NCBI GenBank assembly: GCA_015661535.1
Contig: DQVY01000147.1
Location: forward strand, 1-8,853
Reading direction: 5' to 3'
DNA: 8,853 bases
DNA from: Sulfurovum sp.
GTDB lineage: Bacteria; Campylobacterota; Campylobacteria; Campylobacterales; Sulfurovaceae
The first letter of the stretch is position 1. The number at the start of each line of letters is the position of its first letter. Both the position numbers and the translations under genes were made by a program. The notes beneath the pieces were generated by a model. That model made no database searches and was not told the DNA's origin. It was given only the letters and a program-made list of their open reading frames with translations. Shown piece after piece: positions 1 through 5,244 of this stretch.

Positions 1-252
1 ACAGGAAAATATACTTTCAGTGAAATACCTTACATCAACAGTATGATCATAAGTGGATTTTTGATGTACTATCCGAGTATTGAAGAGCTTAATAAAGATT
101 GGGTGATGCGGTCAAACTTGACGTTTGCCATCCCTCTTTTTGACTTTTTCTCCGTCAAACTTTCGGTAAATCAGAGAAATGACAGCAATCCCGACCCCAC
201 TGTAGGGAACAACAAAACCACTACCAATTTATTATTTGGTCTGGATTTCTAA
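1..252 (+). CDS. C-terminal end of an outer-membrane beta-barrel protein (DUF481-like), 5'-truncated
   Basis: The reading frame is open from base 1 to the TAA at 250-252, so this is the last 83 residues of a gene that begins upstream of the window. The tail alternates polar and hydrophobic residues as in outer-membrane beta strands and ends LLFGLDF, with a terminal phenylalanine. That is the usual C-terminal signal recognised by the BAM insertion machinery. A strand with 'AIPLFDFFSVKLSV' followed by a loop and a last strand resembles the end of DUF481 (YdiY-like, salt-induced outer-membrane) proteins. That family assignment rests on the general pattern only, and the function is unknown. The internal ATG at 43 is not the real start because the frame is already open and strand-like before it. 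No clear terminator follows it. Confidence 0.6.
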   Translation, partial: TGKYTFSEIPYINSMIISGFLMYYPSIEELNKDWVMRSNLTFAIPLFDFFSVKLSVNQRNDSNPDPTVGNNKTTTNLLFGLDF

Positions 253-268
253 ATCAAGATGCTTTGGT

Positions 269-274
269 TATAAT
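269..274 (+). promoter_or_regulatory. Probable -10 box for the lipoprotein gene
   Basis: A perfect TATAAT lies 32 bases before the lipoprotein start codon. There is no recognisable -35 hexamer 17 bases upstream, which is normal for sigma-70 promoters in Campylobacterota. It sits in the 54-base gap after the preceding stop codon. A good ribosome-binding site, AAGGA at 296-300, precedes the ATG by six bases. Confidence 0.55.
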
Positions 275-306
275 ACCTAAACAAGCAATTTTAAAAAGGA
301 TCTTAT

Positions 307-639
307 ATGAAATATACATTTTTGGCAACACTCTCTTCCGTCATGGCTTTGACACTTTTAACCGGATGTACAGGACAAATGGCAGCAGTAGAGTTAAGTG
401 CGGACAAGAAAGAAAAAGAGTGTGCCACACTTGATAAAAAGTTAGTGAAGGTAGAGCAGTTTATTGAGGAGGCGAATACTCAAAGTGCTTCCCACTTAGA
501 TGAGATCGCCAGTGCCATGCTTACGCCGCATATTACAAACAGTAACAATAAGCCCAGAATGCTGAAAGATGCCAATAAAAGGAGATCTGATCTCTTGAAT
601 GAACGTCAAGCATTACAGTGTGTACCCCCTTCAAAATAA
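307..639 (+). CDS. Small predicted lipoprotein of unknown function (110 aa)
   Basis: I do not recognise the family. The N-terminus is a typical lipoprotein signal: a short positive start, a hydrophobic stretch (about residues 5-18) and the lipobox LTGC, with Cys21 as the predicted lipidation site. The residue after it is Thr, so it carries no Asp retention signal of the E. coli type. The mature part is highly charged and looks alpha-helical, with two segments (about 33-72 and 82-105) separated by a Pro/Asn-rich turn. Its only two other cysteines, Cys39 and Cys105, bracket this helical pair and could form a disulfide in the periplasm. The start is supported by AAGGA six bases upstream. The gene has its own -10 box and its own terminator, so it is probably monocistronic. 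Its place in the envelope is inferred; its role is unknown. Confidence 0.85.
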   Translation: MKYTFLATLSSVMALTLLTGCTGQMAAVELSADKKEKECATLDKKLVKVEQFIEEANTQSASHLDEIASAMLTPHITNSNNKPRMLKDANKRRSDLLNERQALQCVPPSK

Positions 640-649
640 CACAAAATAG

Positions 650-683
650 GATAGTTTAGTCACTTTGACTAAACTATCTTTCT
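650..683 (+). terminator. Rho-independent terminator after the lipoprotein gene
   Basis: A perfect 13-bp inverted repeat (650-662 and 666-678) with a three-base loop is followed by TTTCT. It begins 11 bases after the lipoprotein stop codon. The sequence before the stem (ACAAAATA) is A-rich, so the structure might also work on the opposite strand, although no minus-strand gene needs it here. It insulates the htpG promoter from upstream transcription. Confidence 0.85.
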
Positions 684-690
684 AAAAAAC

Positions 691-719
691 TTGTAATATT
701 TACAAAAATTCACTATAAT
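691..719 (+). promoter_or_regulatory. htpG promoter (-35 TTGTAA, -10 TATAAT)
   Basis: TTGTAA at 691-696 matches four of six -35 consensus bases and is separated by exactly 17 bases from a perfect TATAAT at 714-719. The expected transcription start is near 726, giving a leader of about 28 nt. This is the best two-box promoter in the window. The -35 box is half of a perfect palindrome, described as a separate entry. Confidence 0.7.
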
Positions 720-740
720 CCCACAAAAATAATATTACAA
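691..740. promoter_or_regulatory. Candidate operator: nested inverted repeats around the htpG promoter
   Basis: Two perfect symmetries share one arm. TTGTAA-TAT-TTACAA (691-705) is a 6-3-6 palindrome covering the -35 box. TTGTAATATT (691-700) is also the exact reverse complement of AATATTACAA (731-740), which lies just before the ribosome-binding site. The two arms flank the -10 box and are 40 bases apart centre to centre, about four helical turns, so proteins bound at both would lie on the same DNA face. This is not the CIRCE (HrcA) or HAIR (HspR) heat-shock operator. The regulator is unknown and the regulatory role is inferred. Confidence 0.4.
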
Positions 741-753
741 CAGGAGAAAACGA

Positions 754-2616
754 ATGGCAAAACATCAATTTCAAACAGAAATCGGACAACTGCTTAAGCT
801 TATGACCCACTCACTCTACTCAAACAAAGAAATATTTATTAGAGAACTTGTATCAAACTCTAGTGATGCGATAGATAAATTTAACTACCTCTCTTTAACA
901 GATGAGGCATTTAAAGAAGAGGAATGGTCAGGAAAAGTATTTATCAAACTTGATACGGAAGACAATTCACTGACGATAGGTGATAACGGTATTGGGATGA
1001 ACGAACAAGACCTTATGGACCATTTAGGAACCATTGCCAAATCTGGTACAAAAGCATTTATGGAAAACCTTACGGGAGATGCAGCGAAAGATTCTAACCT
1101 TATTGGACAATTTGGTGTGGGCTTCTATTCTGTATTTATGGTAGCAGACCAGGTAGATGTTGTTTCCAAAAAAGCGGGTGAAGAGCAAGCCTATAAATTT
1201 TCAACAGATGGTACGGGTGAGTATGAAGTGACACCTGTGACAAAAGAATCTCACGGTACGGTGATCTACATCAAACTCAAAGAGGATGAGAAAGAGTTTT
1301 TAGAAAAAGATCGTATCCAAACGGTAGTAAAAAAATATTCAAACCATATTGCCTACCCAATTATGCTGACCTATACTGAAGAGGTAACAGAGGGTGAAGG
1401 TGATGAAAAAACTACTAAAATGGAAACGAAAACAGAGCAGATCAATGCTGCAACAGCATTGTGGACACTTCCAAAGTCAGAACTCAAAAAAGAAGATTAT
1501 GTTGAATTTTATCAGACCATAGCACATGACAGTGAAGAGCCTTTGACCTATTTACATAATAAAGTAGAAGGTGCCAGTGAGTTTACAACACTTTTTTATA
1601 TTCCAAAAAAAGCCCCTATGGATATGTATAGACCAGACTATACACCAGGGGTGAAGCTTTATGTAAAACGTGTATTTATTACCGATGATGATAAAGAGTT
1701 GCTTCCATCTTATTTACGTTTTGTGAAAGGTATTATAGATTCTGAAGATTTGCCGCTTAATGTAAGCCGTGAATTGCTTCAGGAAAACAAGATATTGGCG
1801 AACATCAAACAAACATCCACCAAAAAGATACTGCAAGCCATTAAAAAGCTTAAAGATGAAGATGCGGCAACCTTTATCTCTCAGTACAATAGAATGATGA
1901 AAGAGGGCGTCTATACAGACCATGTAAACAAAGAACTTCTGCTTGACATTGTTAAATATAAATCTTCAACCCAAGAGGGCTTAGTGACGTTTTCAGACTA
2001 TGTAAGCAGAGCTGATTCTGAGAAGAAAGAGATCTATTATATCGTAGGGGAAGATGAGAAAGTACTAAGAAACTCACCGTTACTTGAAGCCTATAACAAA
2101 GCCAATATTGAAGTACTTATCATGGATGATAACGAGGTGGACAGCATTGTTACGCCAATGATAGGTACTTATAAAGAATGGGCATTAAAAGATATCACAA
2201 GTATCGATGCGCCTGATTCTAAAACAGAAGAAGAGAAAGAAGAAGTAGCCAAAGAGTTTAAAGCATTAACGGATAAGATTAAAGAGGTCTTGGGTGGCGA
2301 AGTGAAAGATGTAAAAACATCAACACGACTTACTTCAAGTCCGTCATGTGTACTTAAAGACCCTAATGATCCTATGGCAGGTATGGCACAGATATTTGCA
2401 CAAATGGGAGAAGAGATGCCGGAAGCACCGCTTATCTTAGAGATAAATCCAGAGCATGAAATGGTAAAAAAATTAGATGCATTAGAAGATGATGCACTCT
2501 TTAATGATGTGGCGTGGATCCTTCTAGACTCAGCAAGACTGGCAGAAGGTATTGATGTGAAAGACAAAGGGGCCTTTGCTACCCGTATTGCTAACTTAAC
2601 CACAAAAGCACTCTAA
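754..2616 (+). CDS. htpG: HtpG, Hsp90-family molecular chaperone (620 aa)
   Basis: Cytoplasmic ATP-dependent chaperone that helps late folding and remodelling of client proteins, often together with DnaK. The length matches E. coli HtpG (624 aa). The N-terminal GHKL ATPase domain is complete. It has the helix with the catalytic Glu31 plus Asn35 and Asp38, the DNGIGM motif at 77-82, the GTIAKSGTKAF lid region at 92-102 and GQFGVGFYS at 118-126. The middle domain carries LPLNVSRELLQ at 333-343, in which Arg339 corresponds to the arginine that contacts the ATP gamma-phosphate. The C-terminal dimerisation domain runs to the end without the MEEVD tail, as expected in bacteria. AGGAG at 742-746 fixes the start. 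It is the first gene of the run that continues to hemD, with no terminator behind it. Its promoter carries a palindromic candidate operator. Confidence 0.98.
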   Translation: MAKHQFQTEIGQLLKLMTHSLYSNKEIFIRELVSNSSDAIDKFNYLSLTDEAFKEEEWSGKVFIKLDTEDNSLTIGDNGIGMNEQDLMDHLGTIAKSGTKAFMENLTGDAAKDSNLIGQFGVGFYSVFMVADQVDVVSKKAGEEQAYKFSTDGTGEYEVTPVTKESHGTVIYIKLKEDEKEFLEKDRIQTVVKKYSNHIAYPIMLTYTEEVTEGEGDEKTTKMETKTEQINAATALWTLPKSELKKEDYVEFYQTIAHDSEEPLTYLHNKVEGASEFTTLFYIPKKAPMDMYRPDYTPGVKLYVKRVFITDDDKELLPSYLRFVKGIIDSEDLPLNVSRELLQENKILANIKQTSTKKILQAIKKLKDEDAATFISQYNRMMKEGVYTDHVNKELLLDIVKYKSSTQEGLVTFSDYVSRADSEKKEIYYIVGEDEKVLRNSPLLEAYNKANIEVLIMDDNEVDSIVTPMIGTYKEWALKDITSIDAPDSKTEEEKEEVAKEFKALTDKIKEVLGGEVKDVKTSTRLTSSPSCVLKDPNDPMAGMAQIFAQMGEEMPEAPLILEINPEHEMVKKLDALEDDALFNDVAWILLDSARLAEGIDVKDKGAFATRIANLTTKAL

Positions 2617-2619
2617 TTC

Positions 2620-3258
2620 ATGACTATCCCTATGGAAGAAGTGCTTGTTTTCGCACTCCTTCTTGCAGGGGTGTTTGTGATCTATTATGCACTAAAATTA
2701 CATTATGTTTTTGCATTTAAACTTGTGCAGAAGACAAATATATCGGAAGCCAAAAAAGAAAAAATTGAGAAAATAAAAATCTATGTCTTTTATTTTCTGA
2801 AAGTTTTGCTGATTTTGGCTTTATTTGCTATGATCGTTTTTGATACTTCTGTATTGATGCAGGGTATGAGTTTGAAAGCGCTGGTCATAGAATGGTGGCA
2901 TAAGATACCGGAAGGTTTCTGGCTCTCTTTGCTATGGACATTGCTTCGTATTGCTCTGCTTATTGTTGTTGCTCGCTACCTGCTGAAAAAAATTTATACT
3001 TTTTTAGAAAAGCAGGAAGAACGAACTATAGCTAAAAAACGCTATAATAAAGAAAATGTTTCCCTGCTATACTTGAGAATACACAATACGATCAAATATA
3101 CGTTTGTGTTGGGAGTTGTATATCGTATTGTACATTTCTTCCCCTTTTTGCTGGAAGTGAGTTACCTGTTTTTGCTTGCACTGCTACTCTTCTTTCTTGT
3201 TGCCTCAGGCATTACAATAAGGGAATTTTTTATGATGAGAGATTCACAAAATATTTAA
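2620..3258 (+). CDS. Unrecognised integral membrane protein, about five TM helices (212 aa)
   Basis: I do not recognise the family. Hydrophobic segments lie at about residues 8-27, 54-74, 100-122, 157-175 and 176-200. A basic, helical cytoplasmic-looking stretch (about 123-155, many Lys/Arg/Glu) sits between helices 3 and 4. The 'LLRIALLIVVARYLLKKI' helix followed by a charged linker recalls the N-terminal membrane part of some MscS-type mechanosensitive channel proteins, but the MscS pore and beta domain are absent, so this is only a resemblance. The start is three bases after the htpG stop. No good ribosome-binding site is visible, so translation probably depends on coupling to htpG. A second ATG at 2632 (residue 5) is an equally possible start and would still leave the first helix intact. 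It lies between htpG and a cation exporter and is probably co-transcribed with both. Confidence 0.8.
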   Translation: MTIPMEEVLVFALLLAGVFVIYYALKLHYVFAFKLVQKTNISEAKKEKIEKIKIYVFYFLKVLLILALFAMIVFDTSVLMQGMSLKALVIEWWHKIPEGFWLSLLWTLLRIALLIVVARYLLKKIYTFLEKQEERTIAKKRYNKENVSLLYLRIHNTIKYTFVLGVVYRIVHFFPFLLEVSYLFLLALLLFFLVASGITIREFFMMRDSQNI

Positions 3259-3273
3259 CTAAGGATTTAAACT

Positions 3274-4200
3274 ATGTCTCCCCAAAAACGTGCCACACTC
3301 ATATCAAGTTCTGTTGCCACAGTACTTCTGTTTGTAAAGTTGTTTATAGGTGTAGCCAGTGGTTCTGTCGCAGTGCTGGCATCAGCGATTGATTCACTGT
3401 TAGATATGTTGGTCTCTGTTTTTAATTTTTTTGCTATCAAAAAATCGGAAGAGAACCCGAATGATACCTATCAATACGGCAAAGGTAAAATACAGGCTAT
3501 TGCAGCGGTCATAGAAGGTACCATTATCTCTATGTCAGGACTGTACATTATTTATATAGGCGGGAAAAAACTGATCGAAAGATCCAGCACATCACTGCTG
3601 ACACCTTCGATCATTGCTATGGGGATATCCATCGTTATTACCTACTTTTTGGTCCAGTATTTACTCAAAGTTTCAAAAGAGACAGACAATCTGGTCATCA
3701 AAGCAGATGCTTTACATTATAAAACAGACCTGTGGTCAAATGCGGCTGTACTACTTGCCCTTGGACTTGTGTATGTGACAGGGTTGGATTGGATCGATGC
3801 ACTGTTCGGTATAGGCATAGGTATATATATTATTTACTCAGCGTATGAGATCATAGTGGAGGGCATAGGGATCTTACTGGACCGTGCATTGGATGGTGAG
3901 TTGGTTGCCGGCATCGGTGAGATCCTTTCTAAACATCCTGAAGTGACCTCTTATCATTGGTTGAGAACACGTACAGACGGCACAACAAATTATGTAGAGT
4001 TCCATATGGTCTTACGACCTAATATGCCGCTTCTTGAAGCCCATCGTATTGCAGATGAGGTGGAAGATAAAATGAGAGAACTGGAAGCGAAAAAGCGTTG
4101 GGTGATCACCCCTCATTTTGACCCTTATGATGATGAACAGATGAATGAAGTCATGCTTCATGGTCAAAAACTTGATGGACTGAAAAAAGTGATAGACTGA
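3274..4200 (+). CDS. fieF: Cation diffusion facilitator, FieF/YiiP-like divalent metal exporter (308 aa)
   Basis: Inner-membrane proton-coupled exporter of divalent metal ions (Zn, Fe, Mn, Cd or Co in this family). Six TM helices fall at roughly 9-29, 32-52, 75-95, 110-130, 153-172 and 174-193. The transport site (site A of YiiP) is intact: Asp40 and Asp44 in the DSLLD motif of helix 2, with His148 and Asp152 in the HYKTD motif of helix 5. The cytoplasmic C-terminal domain keeps the binuclear site C ligands: His228, His244, His257, His281 and Asp283. The helix 2-3 loop is unusual. The YiiP site B residues Asp68, His71 and His75 align with Asn63, Tyr66 and Lys70, so that site appears lost. The start is set by AAGGA at 3261-3265. 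The stop overlaps the hemD start by one base. The metal specificity cannot be read from sequence, and another CDF name such as mntE is possible. Confidence 0.9.
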   Translation: MSPQKRATLISSSVATVLLFVKLFIGVASGSVAVLASAIDSLLDMLVSVFNFFAIKKSEENPNDTYQYGKGKIQAIAAVIEGTIISMSGLYIIYIGGKKLIERSSTSLLTPSIIAMGISIVITYFLVQYLLKVSKETDNLVIKADALHYKTDLWSNAAVLLALGLVYVTGLDWIDALFGIGIGIYIIYSAYEIIVEGIGILLDRALDGELVAGIGEILSKHPEVTSYHWLRTRTDGTTNYVEFHMVLRPNMPLLEAHRIADEVEDKMRELEAKKRWVITPHFDPYDDEQMNEVMLHGQKLDGLKKVID

Positions 4201-4847
4201 TGAAAAAGAGGATATACCTTTTATCTCCAACTTTTTATGAAGGTACAGTCTCTTTACCAATGATAAAGTTTAAGATCCTGTCTCAAACACTTCAGTTTGA
4301 AAACTGTGATCTCCTCATGTTTACCTCTAAACAAGCCGTCATCAGTGCAGAAAAGATCAATCCGGAGTGGAAAAACAGACCCTGTCTTGCCATTGGTTCA
4401 GCGACTGCCAGGCAGATAGAAGCCTTAGGTGGAAAGGTTGCTTACCAGCCTGAAACTTTTTACGGTCAAACGTTAAGTCAAGATATTGTGAGCTATTTTA
4501 AAGGGAAAAAGATCTTATATCTACGTCCGAAAGAAATCTCATTTGACAGTAAAGGATTTTTAGAAAAAGAGGGGATCATTATAGATGAAAAAATTATTTA
4601 TGAAACTACCTGTGTCATCTATGAAGATCAAGATAAACCTGCTAAAGGTGCTATCATTATCTTCACTTCTCCTTCCACAATTCGTTGTTTTCTGAAGAAT
4701 TTTAACTGGGATGAAAGTTATACTGCTGTGATCATAGGCAAAACAACGCAAAATCATTTACCCTCCTATATTCATGCAGCAGTTGCAGAGGAAGCAACAA
4801 TTGATGCATGTATAGAGAAAGCCAAAGAACATCGTGGAGATGAATGA
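4200..4847 (+). CDS. hemD: Uroporphyrinogen-III synthase (215 aa)
   Basis: Cytoplasmic enzyme that closes hydroxymethylbilane with inversion of ring D to give uroporphyrinogen III, the branch point to haem, sirohaem and cobalamin. HemD families are very divergent, but the typical pattern of two Rossmann-like halves is present in order: DLLMFTSKQAV (37-47), CLAIGSATARQIEALG (62-77), ILYLRPKEIS (105-114, with the usual Arg109), Tyr134 in IIYET, IIIFTSPSTI (152-161) and AVIIGKTTQNHL (176-187). The length is normal for bacteria, although shorter than the roughly 240-250 residues of many. The ATG shares its A with the TGA of the transporter gene, so the two are probably translationally coupled. 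There is no terminator directly after it; a new promoter starts 35 bases downstream. Confidence 0.88.
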   Translation: MKKRIYLLSPTFYEGTVSLPMIKFKILSQTLQFENCDLLMFTSKQAVISAEKINPEWKNRPCLAIGSATARQIEALGGKVAYQPETFYGQTLSQDIVSYFKGKKILYLRPKEISFDSKGFLEKEGIIIDEKIIYETTCVIYEDQDKPAKGAIIIFTSPSTIRCFLKNFNWDESYTAVIIGKTTQNHLPSYIHAAVAEEATIDACIEKAKEHRGDE

Positions 4848-4881
4848 GACTAATGACTGCAAATTTTAACTCCAAATAGGC

Positions 4882-4887
4882 TATAAT
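4882..4887 (+). promoter_or_regulatory. -10 box for the structured RNA (and possibly purD)
   Basis: A perfect TATAAT lies 35 bases after the hemD stop, with AT-rich tracts upstream (including AAATTTTAA at 4861-4869) instead of a -35 hexamer, as is usual in Campylobacterota. The predicted start is around 4894, directly before the first paired bases of the structured RNA. No other good -10 box is seen before purD, so this promoter may serve both. Confidence 0.6.
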
Positions 4888-4893
4888 AAATTT

Positions 4894-5079
4894 AACCTAG
4901 GTGATGCGACGACTGTATTTGGGGTCCAACATTAATCTTAGTGGGACATGTAGTCTCTTGGTGAGTGGAAGTTTTCGTTTGAGCTGCATTTTGCAGCGAG
5001 AATCCATCCCCTAAAGAGAGACTCCCTCCTACACCGTTGGCTTATTAGGGCCGACTCACACAGAACGCTCACCCGGGCC
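4894..5079 (+). ncRNA. ssrS: Probable 6S RNA
   Basis: 6S RNA binds the sigma-70 RNA polymerase holoenzyme as an open-promoter mimic and represses transcription in slow growth. The call rests on architecture and position, not on recognised primary sequence. Reading inward, the pairs are 4900-4904/5069-5073, 4906-4908/5066-5068 and 4913-4916/5060-5063 (closing stem). A large asymmetric bubble (4917-4925 facing 5041-5059) follows. Then come 4926-4930/5036-5040, a second internal loop, 4943-4945/5024-5026, 4952-4958/5017-5023, 4966-4969/5003-5006 and a terminal hairpin 4983-4988/4992-4997 with a TTT loop. A rod of about 185 nt with a central bubble and an arm-like tip is typical of 6S. The conserved signatures of tmRNA, RNase P RNA and SRP RNA are absent. 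The region is GC-richer than its neighbours. I recall 6S lying near purD in this phylum but cannot check it. Both ends are estimates, and another structured RNA remains possible. Confidence 0.6.
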
Positions 5080-5087
5080 ATTTATTA

Positions 5088-5220
5088 GCGGCAATTTTTG
5101 CACGCATAGGCTTTCCCAAAATGCCATCGACGAACGGGGAGTTCGCCTTCAAACATTTTGGAAAATCCTCTACGCACAATTATCGCCACTATTAAACAAA
5201 CCGCGAATGAAAGCGGTGAT
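5088..5220 (+). other. Structured purD leader downstream of the 6S-like RNA
   Basis: This non-coding stretch holds three further stem-loops. The first is GCGGCAA/TTGC-a-CGC at 5088-5105. The second is a long helix in which 5109-5123 pairs with 5154-5168 over 15 positions with two mismatches; it encloses an inner CGAAC-GGGGA-GTTCG hairpin at 5131-5145. The third is ACCGC/GCGGT closing an eight-base loop around 5200-5217. None is followed by a T-run, so none looks like a finished terminator. A 24-codon ORF (ATG 5121 to TAA 5193-5195) starts inside the long helix but has only a weak AGG upstream. The stretch may be an extension of the RNA before it, a processing region, or a purD 5' leader that senses something. 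No known riboswitch consensus (purine, ZTP, THF, glycine) is recognised. Confidence 0.45.
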
Positions 5221-5232
5221 ACTAAACTTTTC

Positions 5233-5237
5233 GGAGA
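5233..5237 (+). promoter_or_regulatory. Ribosome-binding site that sets the purD start
   Basis: GGAGA lies seven bases before ATG 5245. The protein begins at once with the PurD N-terminal strand and glycine-rich loop. This rules out the in-frame TTG at 5158, which would add 29 residues, has no ribosome-binding site and sits in the structured leader. Confidence 0.8.
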
Positions 5238-5244
5238 AAAATCG

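Noticed and set aside
691..740. CIRCE or HAIR heat-shock operator at htpG
   Set aside because: The repeat arms do not match TTAGCACTC/GAGTGCTAA or CTTGAGT/ACTCAAG, so HrcA or HspR control cannot be claimed.
2169..2603. 144-codon minus-strand ORF inside htpG
   Set aside because: It is the antisense shadow of the conserved C-terminal coding region of htpG; low complexity (Ser-rich) and no start signals.
5088..5105. Hairpin as a terminator of the 6S-like RNA
   Set aside because: The stem is only seven pairs with a bulge and is followed by ATAGGC, with no T-run.
5085..5156. Minus-strand 23-residue ORF ending in a CxxC-like tail
   Set aside because: Too short, no ribosome-binding site, and it overlaps RNA helices whose GC-rich arms keep several frames open by chance.
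4894..5240. tmRNA, RNase P RNA or SRP RNA in the hemD-purD gap
   Set aside because: No tRNA-like ends with a TTCGA T-loop or tag reading frame with stop, no GAGGAAAGTCCG core, and no SRP tetraloop domain on either strand.
5158..5244. In-frame upstream extension of purD from TTG 5158 (29 extra residues)
   Set aside because: No ribosome-binding site, it lies inside the structured leader, and the PurD family begins at ATG 5245, which has GGAGA seven bases upstream.
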